64,000 nucleotides of DNA. It comes from Brachionus plicatilis (Eukaryota; Rotifera; Eurotatoria; Ploima; Brachionidae). Below the pieces are notes generated by a model that saw only the letters and a list, made by a program, of their open reading frames with translations, was not told the origin of the DNA and did not search any database. The first letter of the stretch is position 1, and each line of letters begins with the position of its first letter. The position numbers and the translations under genes were made by a program. This document shows, one piece after another, positions 43,541-55,259 of this stretch. The stretch lies in the NCBI GenBank assembly GCA_010279815.1, contig QEOQ01000133.1, positions 1-64,000 of the forward strand. Direction: 5' to 3'.

Positions 43541-45391
43541 ATGATGAGTTATGTTTTTACCGCTTCAATCTTTGTCTGTTTCTTTGACTTAAATTCAATG
43601 GAATATTTTGCAAGTGGATCTAATGATAAGAAGCTACGCATTTGGAATAAGAATTCAATCATAGATACAATTGACTATGACTTCAAAGTATCAACTTTAG
43701 ATTACGATAGTTACAATAATGCTTTACTTATTGGATCCAGTGATAAAAAATTAAGAATGTTTTTTCTAGCTAATAGAACCACAAGAACTATTTGTAATTG
43801 TGCTAAATTAATTAGATCCATCGATCGAGAAACATTTGTTTCTGAATCAAGTAATAACCAATTAAATATATACAATTTTCAAAGTATATCCAAAACTAGT
43901 TATGGAAGTGGATACAACAATATTAAAGATATGAAACTATTAAAATCTGAAAAAAAATTGCTAATAGCTCAACATAAATCCGTGGTTGTGTTTAATTTAG
44001 AAACTAAGAATGGAAAAACTACTGACATGAGAAGGGATGTTTATGCTCTCGATGTTTATGATAAGAATTTTGTTGTAAATCAGTACAAGGATGAGAATAA
44101 TGAAAAGATATGCATTCATAAAATCGAACAAAATGATATATTATTTAAAGAAAAATGTACACCATTTAGTGACGATATAAAAGTTATAAAGATAATAAAT
44201 GAAAATATTATTCTATTTGGATCGGAGCAAAAAAAATTACATAAATGGGGTAAAAATGAAAATAGTGTCACTGATTATTCGACACCAAATAATAAAAAAA
44301 TTCTAAGTATTGAGCAATTTAATTATCAGGAATTTATTTATGGTGATGAAGAAGGAAAAATCTACAAAGTAAACTTGGTAAATTTTACTTTTATCGCTTT
44401 GAATAATGATGGGTTTAATAAAGTTCATGGACTTTGTTTAATTACTTCATTAAAATCAACAGCAACAATTGAACGAACAACTTCATCTATTATAACAACC
44501 ATTAACAGAAAAAAGAAAAACTTATTATGTTTATTAATTGGGTTAGGATGTAATAATGTTGGAACTACAAGTTCGACCTCTGAATTAACCACTTCTACCA
44601 CAATCAAAACTTCAACAACTACAAGTACAACCACAACTCCAACAACTACAAGTACAACAACAACTTCAACAACTACAAGTACAACAACTACAAGTACAAC
44701 AGCAACTTCAACAACTACAAGTACAACCACAACATCAATTAATACTACTTCAATCATTTTTTTTGAAGACATTTTTGAAATGAACCAAATTAACATTGAA
44801 AAGATTACGGAATTATTTACATTAAAAATTGACATAAATAATTGCCTTTTGAACTGTTCAAATAATGGAAAATGTAGATTAAATTCAGAATCAAAATTTG
44901 TTTGTGAATGCTTTGATGATTTCATTGGTGATAGATGTCAGCTCAATACTCGTCCTTGTTATCTCAATCGCTGTAGAAACAATGCGACTTGTATTGAGAA
45001 CTCACTAAATAAAACATATTCATGTGAATGCTTTACTGAAAATAATCAAACAAGTTTATATTATGGAACTTATTGTGAAAAAAAAATTGATGTCTGTTCA
45101 AATGAAACATGCTCTAATCATGGGTATTGTAAAGAGGAAAATAACGCTCCAATATGTGCTTGTTTTTACATGTATAGTGGAGATAAATGTGAAAAAGAGT
45201 CTGAGGAATTGAAAAAGAATAAAATGATTGTAAAAACAACAACTATAATAGCAATCATAGTATTGATTTCTTTTTTTATAATTATTTTATGTTGTGACTT
45301 CATAGATTGTCTGTCAAAAAGAAAACTAAAACGTACTTATTTAAGTCAAAAATCGGATTTAATTGAGAAGAGAGTGGCTTATATTAATTGA
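43541..45391 (+). CDS. Type I membrane protein: WD-like propeller, Thr-rich stalk, three EGF domains
   Basis: The protein has 616 residues in one exon. Residues 1-20 form a signal peptide (VFTASIFVCFFDLNS). Residues about 21-305 are WD-like beta repeats, e.g. FASGSNDKKLRIWNKNS, IGSSDKKLRMFF and FGSEQKKLHKWG. Residues about 310-410 form a Thr/Ser-rich, mucin-like stalk from a coding minisatellite. EGF1 (CLLNCSNNGKC..CECFDDFIGDRC), EGF2 (CYLNRCRNNATC..CEC) and EGF3 (CSNETCSNHGYC..CACF) each have six Cys. A membrane helix follows (TIIAIIVLISFFIIILCC), then a ~30-residue basic tail with two Tyr (TYLSQ, AYIN end). The topology implies an extracellular propeller. The ligand is unknown. Its closest relative is the inverted gene at 58592-60526. 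Confidence 0.9.
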   Translation: MMSYVFTASIFVCFFDLNSMEYFASGSNDKKLRIWNKNSIIDTIDYDFKVSTLDYDSYNNALLIGSSDKKLRMFFLANRTTRTICNCAKLIRSIDRETFVSESSNNQLNIYNFQSISKTSYGSGYNNIKDMKLLKSEKKLLIAQHKSVVVFNLETKNGKTTDMRRDVYALDVYDKNFVVNQYKDENNEKICIHKIEQNDILFKEKCTPFSDDIKVIKIINENIILFGSEQKKLHKWGKNENSVTDYSTPNNKKILSIEQFNYQEFIYGDEEGKIYKVNLVNFTFIALNNDGFNKVHGLCLITSLKSTATIERTTSSIITTINRKKKNLLCLLIGLGCNNVGTTSSTSELTTSTTIKTSTTTSTTTTPTTTSTTTTSTTTSTTTTSTTATSTTTSTTTTSINTTSIIFFEDIFEMNQINIEKITELFTLKIDINNCLLNCSNNGKCRLNSESKFVCECFDDFIGDRCQLNTRPCYLNRCRNNATCIENSLNKTYSCECFTENNQTSLYYGTYCEKKIDVCSNETCSNHGYCKEENNAPICACFYMYSGDKCEKESEELKKNKMIVKTTTIIAIIVLISFFIIILCCDFIDCLSKRKLKRTYLSQKSDLIEKRVAYIN

Positions 45392-46302
45392 ACAGACCTT
45401 TTTATGTTTTTTAGTATTTTGAACACTAACTTTATTAAATGTTGTTAATTTTACAAGCCTATAAAATTTACAAAATAATTTACAATTTATTGAAATTTTG
45501 ACAAAAAAAAAATTTGAAATCTTCAAAAACTTATTACAGGAATTTGACATTAAATGGCCTTTACTTTTTTAATCACTAATTTAACAGTACATTTATAAAT
45601 TTACTTTTACATTATAAAATAAATTAAATAGTATAAAATGACCTTTTTAAGATTAAAATTTTTTTTGAGACTCGTTAAAAAAATTTGATATCCTGTTTTA
45701 AAAAAAATATATGGATTTATCAAGTTTTAAAAATTATTTTTTGCCAATTTGTTGTTTACGCTCAAATCAGCCTTGTCATATTAGTTGAAAATGGCTTCAA
45801 AATTCAAATTTAATCATTTTTTTTTCTCATTCTCAATGGTCTTTAACTAGTTCTACAACATTGAGAGTCTTGAGTGTCCGTTCTTTCAGCAAAACTTTTA
45901 TTCGATTTACTTTCTAAATCAAGCTTTATAGAATTAACAGAAAAAAAATTAATTATTGTTTTGAAATAATTTTTATCTCAAGAAAGTTTAATTATATACA
46001 AAAAATTTTTTTTACAATTTTTATATGCAAATTTTTTTTTAAATCAAAAAAGTGGTTAATATGGAAGTAAATTTATTTTAGTGACAAAAAAAACAATTGA
46101 ATACTAAAAAATTTATTAATGAAATACATACGTTAAATTCATCATGTGTAAAAAAATATTCTGACATAAAGATTGTCAATTGAGCAGCATTTTAAAAATT
46201 CTAATATTTTAAAACTTAAAATATTCTTTTGAATTAAGTAAAATTTCTTTATTTAGAAAACAAAAATATCAAATATTATTTTATAAATTTATCAAAAAAT
46301 TT
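45392..46302. other. 3' flank of the WD/EGF gene, then non-coding
   Basis: Positions 45392-45695 are repeated, inverted, at 58285-58591 beside the sister gene. Beyond that no gene was recognised. Confidence 0.6.
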
Positions 46303-47379
46303 CTATATCCATCCTTTTAATTTAAAAAATTGATTTAGATCTGGATCATCTACTGATTTTCCATGAACACTTGCGTAAACTTCTTTACAAGCATTAACCT
46401 TATTTGCTTTGTCTAATATTGCAATGTATTTTTCAATGATTGCTAATCAAAATAGAATTTTTAATTAAAATAGAAAAAAAATAAATAAAAATTTACAAAT
46501 TCCAAAAATTTTGGCCCAAATAATCAGATATTTGGTAAGTCTTGGATCATCATAATTCTGAGCGCTTATTAACAAAGACACTAGTTCTCCACAAATATAT
46601 GCATCGTCAAATGAATCACTTAAAACAACTATTTATAATCTAAAAATAAAAATATGAAAATTTCTTTCTTTACCTCGAAGTTTCTCTATTATTTTCTAAA
46701 TCTAATGGAAATTTTGAATACACTTCCACAGCTCCCATTAAATCATTATTTTTTTTTAGCATACTTGCCAATTCAATGTAAGCGTCTTGTTTCTATTATT
46801 TAAAATTTTTAAATTTTAGTTTTTTAATTTTAATTTTTTTAAAATCACCTTTGGCTCTCTTTCAATTACTTTAAGATAAAATTCTTTAGCTGTTTCATAC
46901 TGTTTTAGTCTAGAGTTAACACGAGCGAGATACAACTGACATTGATTGAACAAAATACTTTTATTAATATGATTTTTTATTTCAACTTTTTGATCATTTT
47001 TTTCCAACTTAACTTCAACATTATCATCAGCTGGTTTGATAACTTGTTTTTCAGGTTGACTATTTTCAAGCATTGTTTTTTGAGGTTTGCATTCATGTGT
47101 ATTTTTTTGAGAAGTTTTACTAGACGAACTATTTTTGACTATTGGTTGAACAGGATTTTTTTTTGCTATAGGTTTACTTATAATATTGGACTTTGGCTGA
47201 GTTACCTTTGAATCTTTGATTTTAGATTTATTCGAAGAAGCAGGTCTATTTTGTTCAAATTTTTGATCGTCTTTTTTTTCGATTTTAGCTTGGGTAAATT
47301 TTTTCCACCATTTTTGACCTAGCAATAAAAAATTTCTCAACAAAAATACTAGCTTTCGTTTAAAAAATAAGCATTCCAT
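46303..47379 (-). CDS. TPR-like protein, four exons
   Basis: Exons (minus): 47379-46849, 46792-46674, 46618-46497, 46442-46303. All junctions are GT-AG and phases match (0, 2, 1), giving 303 residues. The N-terminus is hydrophobic then a low-complexity Lys/Ser/Pro linker (residues ~45-115). From about residue 145, NQCQLYLARVNSRLKQYETA, KEFYLKVIEREPK and AYIELASMLKKNNDLMGAVE look like TPR hairpins. The C-terminal part is DSFDDAYICGELVSLLIS, NYDDPRLTKYLIIWAKIFG and VYASVHGKSVDDPDLNQFF, a conserved-looking helical domain I cannot name. It is probably a cytosolic scaffold. It lies on the same strand as, and 1.6 kb downstream of, the larger TPR-like gene. Confidence 0.7.
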
Positions 47380-47889
47380 ACTAATTTAGATAATTATAAA
47401 TGGCATGGTAAATTTTCATGTAATTATTCCAATTAAAAATTTAAATAAAATTAAAGGTTTTTAAATAATTTTATTTCAAAATGATTTGTTTCTAGCATTC
47501 AAAATAAAATTTAAAAATTTTAAATGAATTTTAAGCATTTAAATTTTTGAAACACGATTTATCAATGAATTGAGAAAATAATTACAATTAACATAACAAT
47601 ACAATAAAAATTAAGAAAAACATAACAATTTTTAATTAAAGATCAATTCAATTGATCAATTCAAAAATTTTCAAATGTTTTCAAAATTGATTGATTTTTT
47701 TCAAATTATGTATTGATATAAAATTAAAATTATTTTTTTTCCAAATGTTAATTTCAAATTATCTTTTTTTTTGCAATTAAAAATAAGAAATAACAAGGTA
47801 GATAGCTGAAATTTTTATTTTTTTTCATTTTTTTTATTTTTCTTTTTGTCTAATTTACTCGTAATTTACTTCTATTTAATTTCTTTATT

Positions 47890-47990
47890 TATAAAATCGT
47901 TATGCTGAAAAGAAGGGTAGTGCCCATTCTTCACAGCCTGAGGGTTACCCTCAAACTATTTATTAATAAGAGAGGTAGCTGAATTATGAA
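47890..47990 (+). repeat. LINE-like 3' tail remnant
   Basis: The text gaaaagaagggtagtgccca followed by an AT tail resembles tails at 29720-29790 (gaaaagaaggcactacgccg) and 108-140 (gataagggcactagcctgtt). Short GC-rich words directly before A/T repeats are typical of truncated LINE 3' ends. Confidence 0.4.
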
Positions 47991-48079
47991 ATTTTAATTT
48001 TTTTGAATCAAGAATTTTACTTGGAAAATGCTACCTAAAGACAAAATATATTTCCGTAGCAATGTCTTGCAATATCTGA

Positions 48080-48080
<1 letters not shown>

Positions 48081-48140
<60 letters not shown>
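48081..48140. repeat. (TAA)n microsatellite
   Basis: About twenty uninterrupted taa units. It lies between the two TPR-like genes, in otherwise non-coding DNA (47380-48978). Confidence 0.95.
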
Positions 48141-48978
48141 GGGTTTTAAATAAAAAAAAATTGTTCAAATTCGTTTATGTGATAATTAAAAATCTACAAA
48201 TTTTTGTTCAAAATTTGAAAAAAGCAGTGTGTGGATATTGTACAAAGGAAATAGAGGGTATTTGTAAAAAATGTGATTGAACATGGATATTTTATAAGGC
48301 CTAAGAAAAGACTAAAATTTAATAGTTTACTATTTTAATTGAATTAATTTAAAAATTTTAAATAAATTCGAACATAAAAAATATAATTTATTCTTTATTT
48401 TTTATAAAGAGTCAAAATGACTCGTTTTGGTGCTTCTAGTAGTTTGAAATTTTGGCCCTTCGTAGTGTTAAATAAAAATTTAGCTAGAAAAAGATAAATA
48501 CGTGAAAAAATTAAATAGAAATTAAATTATTAATAATTATTAGAAAAATATTCAAATTGCAAATTTAATTTCTTGTACAAAACTTACATGAAGAAGATTT
48601 TTTCAATGGAAAGTAACCCTGTATTTAACTTCTTTAAAATTTAAAATTTGCAATAATTTTGAAATTCAGCTTAGATTAATTAAATTTTCAATTAATTAAA
48701 GTATTAATGAAGTAATTTAAAGACAATTGAAATTATAAAAATCTTTCAATATTAAGTCAGGAATTATCAAAGTATCTTTTCATAGTTTATTCTTCAGGAA
48801 GATTAATTATCTGGATTTTTTTTATTTCTAAATAAAGATAATTTGTAGTTAGCTACATAAAGATAAGATAACTTACCGTAGTCATTCTCATTTTATTTAT
48901 GCAAATTTGAATGAAAATTCACGATGCCATTAATTATAGAATAAAAAATATCCAATTTTAATAAATATTTTACATATC

Positions 48979-51900
48979 TTAATTATAAATGTATGGACTT
49001 TCTATTAAATTAACAAAATTAATTAAAATACCCTTGATTAAATTTATTAGTTCTTCTGTCAATGGTTTTTCAAACATTTGGTAGCAGCATGTCAAAGTTT
49101 CTTTGCTTTCATTTAGCAGCTCATTTAAACGGTCTGAATCTGACTCTAGTTTGTTCTCGTTTAAAAAATCATACAATTCAAATTTAGAACAGCCCAATAA
49201 AAGCAAAAAATAAAATTCTTCAATATTACTATAGACCAATATTTGTGATATCTTTAAAAGACAAAAAATAAAATTTTAATTATTTTAAAGTGAAAAAAAA
49301 AATGACTTCTTCTTGTATTTTTAGAATGTGCTCATTTTCTTTGTTTCCCAATGATCTCATCAAATTAACCAAATTCATCAAGTTTTTAATTCCAACTTTG
49401 TCCAAATTATTTGTATTTCCATCCATGGCCAAATTGTAATGAGCATCAATTAACAAAATAATCAAATCCTGGAGCAATTTTGAGTTGATCAAAATATCTT
49501 TATCAATTGGACATTTCTTATTAAATTCAATTAATGCCAAACAACAGAGCCAAGCACAACTTTAAAATTTGATACAATTTTTTTAAGCTTTTTTTTTCAA
49601 TTAATTTACTATTTAAATGAGTCTTGTGGTTTTATTGTTTCCAAATGAATTTTAAATGAGCGCTGAAGTTTTCCGATTATAAGAAAAGCTTCCAAAAATT
49701 CCAGATTAAATAAACTATAGTTGTTTTCTGAAAATAAAATGTTTTGTTTTTTTTGAAAATTTTTTTCCAATTCTTGTAAAAAGAGCTCAAGACCAGAGCA
49801 TAAAGAGTGAAGAATTAGTTTTGAATTATTTTCATTTAATTCCGTTTTACTCAGCGCAAAACCAAAATAAAATCTTAAAATAATTATCATTAAACTATTT
49901 TTAAGATAAAAAGAAATTATTGATCAAGTACCTTGACAAGGTCTGAAATTCACCGTCTGACCAATTTAAACATCTAATGAAAAATGGCAGAGCTCGCTTA
50001 AAGTCTTTAATGCAAATAAAAGATTTTCCTGCTTTAAAAAAAGCGGAAAAATTGTCCTGTTTATTGTGAACAATTATTCCAAGACCATCCATATACTTAA
50101 TGTTAGCTTGGTAAATGTAATTGTTAAAATTTTTTGTGTTATTGTCTTTTTTGGATTCCTAAATAAAAATATAAAATAAAAAAAAATAAAAAACTTTAAT
50201 CTTACATCAATTATTTTCTTAGCTTTGTATTGATAAAGTCTCTGAACTTGTTCAGCCTTAAAATGTTGATTTGCTTCTTTTAAATGCTGATATTCCATGT
50301 CCAAAGCTTTTAATTTTTCGACATTAGATGCTGTCGCGCTCACATTGCGCAATTTACATATTGCATTTATTTCATCGTCTTTTGAGCCCTCTTCTGCAAT
50401 TTTATTTTGTAACACCAATGAAGAGTTTTTATCTTCCTTTTAAAAAAAATATAGATTATATCATTACATTTGTATGACATCTGGACATTGTTAACATCTC
50501 TTAGACAAATGTTCAAAATTTTCTCAAATTTTAATCCAAGTAAATCTGCCGCGATTTTCTTTCAAAAAGGCAAATATTTGAGTGCGAATAGCTTTCAAAG
50601 ATTTTTTCTTAATGGCTATGAGATATCACAAACTCAAAATGTTGATTTTTAGCTACCATCTAGAATTGGTCTCTATTACTGAAAATAGACTAAGAGAATT
50701 AGACACAAGACAAAATTATTTAATTAAAAGAGCACTAGGAATTAAGAAATTTGTAAGGATTAGATCTTTGTTGGAAACTTTGAACTTGGAGATGGTAGAA
50801 GAACTATACATAAAACATTAGATATTCTTCTTGAAGCGGTTAAAGAAAAGCTCGATGTGCTGGAATATCTTGACATTCCTACGTGGTAACTATAAAGATT
50901 TTGATCACCTAAAAGCACCTCAAAGCACCTCGTTTTGTAAACAACTTAATAGTGCTGAGAAAAAGACTCATATCGATGCTACCCATTATAGTTCCAAGAC
51001 TTCAGTCGATATAATTAATCATCTTTTTATGGATACAAATCGTGGTCTAGTTGATTCAGTAAAATTTGTTGTCTCCAGAATAAAATTAAATATGGAATTA
51101 AATTTTGACTACTCAAATCTTTATTATTTACTAAATGACCTCCTAAAGATAGACTTTTATACATAATTGTATTTATTTTATTTAATATTAAATTTTATGT
51201 TTTATTTTACTCTCTACTTTCTATTTTAAAGAATTATTATTCTGCCCATGGGGCTTTAAATTTATTAGAATAAATAAATTAATTAAAAAATAAAACAGAA
51301 TTATTTTTTAAGAAATAATAAACTATTTTAAAAAGAAAAGATATTACTAAATTAAATTTTTTAATAGTTAAATAAGTTTTTAATAATTATTTCAAAATAC
51401 ACAGTACATTTAGTAGTATTACTGATTTTTTAGAATTAAAATTTCAAAATTATTTTGAAAAGAACAGGGTTTTACCCATTGCTTCGCTGCTGGAATATTA
51501 AAAATTAAAAAAAAAGGGGAAATTAATTTAATTATTTGGATACCTGAAAACCGCGCATAACCCCCAAAATCAGAAAATGCACATGGGGGTGTAACTTGGA
51601 TATAGGACGGACGGCCTATAAAGCTAAATTTTTTTCTCTCTAATTTTGATTTTGGTATCAATATAAAAGTTTAATTTACTTGTATCTTATTGTTTATTTA
51701 GTCTTACTTTTGTTTAGAAAAAGGCATTAAAATCTTAAAAGTGTCTGAAGAACCTTTGCTCTTAGCCTTTCTTTTAAAAAAGAAATAAACTATTAAACAA
51801 ACAAACATTAATTAACAATGATGAATGAATTTTTAATTGTTATTTTTTTATTTTAACTTTTATGTACCTTTAAATATTAAAATTTAAGGTATGATTTTTT

Positions 51901-54900
51901 TGGTAGCATGGGAAAATTAATAAAATCTTAAATTGTTTCATTGCATGAACATGTCATTGTAATTTTAATCAGGCTAATTTTTAAAAAGATCAGATATGAA
52001 CAAAAATTTTCTGAAAAGAATTTATATTTAAAATTTTTTTAATTTAAAAAATATGGTAAATATTGGGCAATTTTTATTTTAAATTTTATAATTCTTTTTA
52101 AATTAAAAAAATTTAAATATAAATTATTTTCAGAAAATTTTTGTTCATATCTGATCTTTTAAAAAATTAGCCTGATTAAAATTACAATTATTTAAATTTT
52201 ATCATTTTTTTTGCAAATTAATTTTATGTCGCCTTTTGGTGTTTTTTATTCACAAATATATTTTAAAATTATATATGAATAAAAATTCAACTAAAAAAGA
52301 GTTAAAAAGAAGAAGAACTTGTATAATGTTACTTAAAAATTTAAATTATAATTTAATAATTAAGTCAATAGATATTTGAAAATAATATTAACTTTCTTAA
52401 TGATATCTAATTGATATGTAATTGATATGTAACAATTCTAATACATTAAAACTTAAATTATTTCGAGTTTTGAGTCGAATTTTTTAGTTGAGAGAAATAG
52501 GTCTTAGAAACAAGACTTAGTCGTTCTATATTCCATTGATTTCCAGACTAGGTGATAAATACAGAGAAGGTTTTATTATCCAGAATTTCTTGAAAATTTA
52601 GAACCAAAATAAAAAATTAATCATAAAATTTGAAAATTCTGAAAATTTTTAATAAAAAATCGGCTATTACAGAACAAACACAATCCATTTAATCATAATC
52701 TTTCTAGCTTTCTTTATATTAAAAAATTATCAGAGTTGGAGAAAAGTCAAAGACAGACTTAATAATTTAGGATATTTAGGTTTCGTTAAGACAAGTTTAT
52801 TGAAAAATAATTTAAAAAAAAAAAACTTGTTTTCATTTGTGATGAATATAATTTAAATCGAAATCAATCAATTTCTCTTACAAAAAAAAATCAAAAAGAT
52901 AAAGTCTTGACTTGACTTTGACATTGGATAAAATGTGGAAATTATTCAACAAAACAAATTTGAAAAATTAAATTTGATCAATAATTTTACTCTCCAAAAA
53001 TACAATTATTCATTAAAAAACATTTTACAAGCTTGAGAACAATTTATTTCATAAAATTTTAACATTCCTTTACAATCTTTGACATTTTCTTTCAAATAAT
53101 GATTTTAATGTCATTTTTTAATTTCTCTCTCGCACTTTAAGAATTTAAATTAACAAACATAGCTGATCTTGTTGAGTTTTGAGAAAATAATGAGATGACA
53201 GTCTTGGATAGGTTTAAAAGGCTCATGTGGTGCAAAGATCGACAAAAATGAACAGTAAAAGTCGACATCTTGAAGATTAAGAACAAAAAAAAATTTTTTC
53301 ATATATTATTTTGTTTATAACTTTTGAATGGTATTTGATTAAATCTCTCTGCAAAATGCTAACTTATGCAAAAACCATGCTAAATATTTGACAAGACTCT
53401 GCAAAAACTCTGCAATTAAATTTCTCAGTTGAATTAAATACTTTTTAATGACGTGCATTTATCCGAAAAATTGCAGAGTTTTTGCAGAGCCTTATCTTGT
53501 ATTTAGCATGTTTTTTGGCAAAGTAAAATTTTTGTTCAATTTTCAATTTTCTCAATTTGCTCACTTTTTTAAATTGAAATTTGAAAGTTTTAAAAGTTAA
53601 AAGACTGTGTAAATTGCAATGCAATGAAATTGCGCATTTGAAATTTTAGAGCAAATTGAGCAAATTGAACAAAAATTTTACTTTGCCTGTTTTTTGCATT
53701 ATTTATCATTTTGCATAGAAATTTAATCAAAAACCATACGAAAGTTATAAACAAAATACTATTTGATCTGATTTTTTTGATCTTGAACTTCAAGATGCCA
53801 TAAAAGTCTTAGTAATTTTCGGTGATAAATCTAATTTTGAAGTCATAAACATAAAATCAAGAATATTCTAATATACTGTTATTTCTAAAAAATTAATTTT
53901 GCTCAAAAAAATTCACATTTACTTGTTCTTGTGGGCCGTAGATATTTTCGAAAAAGTTTTTTTCTTCCAAGAGCTGTGCCAGCCAAAAATGATACTCATA
54001 ATGTTTGCTATTAAACTTAATTGCAGTTGCCGATTCAAAAATACTTTTGTTCAAAAGATAAATAGCCGAGTCGTTGTCGTTTGATTTGATTTTTTTTCTC
54101 GATTTCTCTGATTGAACAACAGACAAATAACTGGTAGAGCTCAATTTACTTTGAGCATACAACGCCTCACCATCTGCTTCATCATAAATAATTTGAAGTT
54201 GTTTTTCCCACATTTTAGTCTAAGAAAAAGATAAATTTTTTTTTTAAAAACAAAAAATATTAATACTTGATATGGCTCGGTAGGATTGATAAAGTTATCA
54301 AATTTATCTGATTTAAAATTTTTATACTCTTCATTTAAATCAATCATTTTATCTAGTCTACTTATTTCTTCATTTAAACTTGACATTTCTTTTAAGCACA
54401 CTTGTTTTGAATAGAGCCCATTAAGAAAAGGTATTTTGACATTAAGATTAGAAATTTGATTCTCCAAGTCAACACTGATTGCAGACGAGCTGTTTTGAAT
54501 GCTAAGCCAAAGCAAACTAAGTCCATCAGGATTGCATATATTTCTAAGTGCATCAATAATTGGCTTGGAGTAATTGATTTTATCAAAGCTTACTGGAGTT
54601 ATAATGGGTGCTAGAGAAACAGAGTCTTGATGATCGTTGTTTGAATCATCAAGGATGCATAGTCGAATTAAGGGACTTTTGAAAATTTTTATTGAATAAT
54701 TTTGTTCCATTGATTTGTTGGCAGACAAGACACTGACAATTAGATGCGAATAAGAATAGTTGAGATTTAGATTGTATTGACCATTGGCATTTTTGTTTTC
54801 TGCTTTGTCATTTAGTTTTACTTGAATGTCACAGTTTGGATCCAAAGAAGACACTTTAAGCTTTATATTTTGGGTTTGAGCACTTGCATAAAGTTCGTAA

Positions 54901-55259
54901 TCAAAATGACCAGGTTCAAACTCTGGCTGAACACTCAGAGTATCAAAATCAAGGATGTTTAACAATGCATTGGAGGCACTCAAACGACTACAAGAAATCA
55001 TGTACACTTTGACAGTTCCGTCTTCACTGGTTACTTCAATTTTAATTTTGTTATCTCCTTCGTTCAGTTTTACTTGATCACCAAAGCCTGTGTCTGATTT
55101 AATTGTACACGACGCACCACGGTCGCTACTGATTGCTTTAACTTTCAAACATTGAACACTAAATGGAACAGTAATACTGTAATCAAGTATGTCCTTATTA
55201 AACTCGGGCTTGAGTCCCGGTGTATCAACAGATAACTTGGAAAGGTTTGCATCATCCAT
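48979..55259 (-). CDS. Cadherin-like beta-sandwich plus TPR-like protein, seven exons
   Basis: Exons (minus): 55259-54267, 54219-53923, 50436-50206, 50158-49932, 49894-49610, 49559-49307, 49251-48979. Phases agree at every junction and give 852 residues. Exon 1 holds two repeats starting LSKLSVDTPGLKPEFNKDIL and LNILDFDTLSVQPEFEPGHF, each with the pattern L..L......L.P.F......Y. This matches the cadherin-like beta-sandwich family (Cadherin-like, PF12733 type). Later exons are helical and TPR-like (AIYLLNKSIFESATAIKFNS, FKAGKSFICIKDFKRALPFF). There is no signal peptide or membrane helix, so it is probably cytosolic. Intron 2 is 3.5 kb and full of transposons; the other introns are 37-55 bp. 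The donor of the last intron (gtcatt) is weak. The family is not named with confidence. Confidence 0.8.
50475..51778 (+). mobile_element. 5'-truncated LINE inside intron 2, opposite strand
   Basis: An inverted near-copy of 5562-6890. RT C-terminal pieces: MFKIFSNFNPSKSA (50510), RQNYLIKRALGIKKFVRIRS (50710) and the open 111-codon end at 50831-51166. A 3' region follows with the words gcccatggggc (51244) and ggataggacggacgg (51598). It ends in ctttcttttaaaaaa. Stops and frameshifts make it inactive. Confidence 0.8.
51956..52188. repeat. Long hairpin (arms about 90 bp) inside intron 2
   Basis: The left arm attgtaattttaatcaggct... and the right arm ...agcctgattaaaattacaat are reverse complements over about 90 bp with few mismatches. 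They include gatcagatatgaacaaaaat. The spacer is short (about 45 bp). The structure is a foldback MITE or a palindromic duplication. Confidence 0.8.
53264..53800. mobile_element. hAT-type MITE, GACATCTTGAAG family, in intron 2
   Basis: The left end gacatcttgaagattaagaa and the right end, read inward, ggcatcttgaagttcaagat are inverted repeats, and similarity continues through tattttgtttataact on both arms. The target duplication taaaagtc is at 53256-53263 and 53801-53808 (8 bp). A second MITE is nested at 53517-53687. Confidence 0.8.
53517..53687. mobile_element. Small hAT-type MITE nested in the previous one
   Basis: The ends ggcaaagtaaaatttttgtt and its inverted partner ...aacaaaaattttactttgcc bound 171 bp. 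The target duplication tgtttttt is at 53509-53516 and 53688-53695 (8 bp). A longer relative lies at about 14000-14215. Confidence 0.85.
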
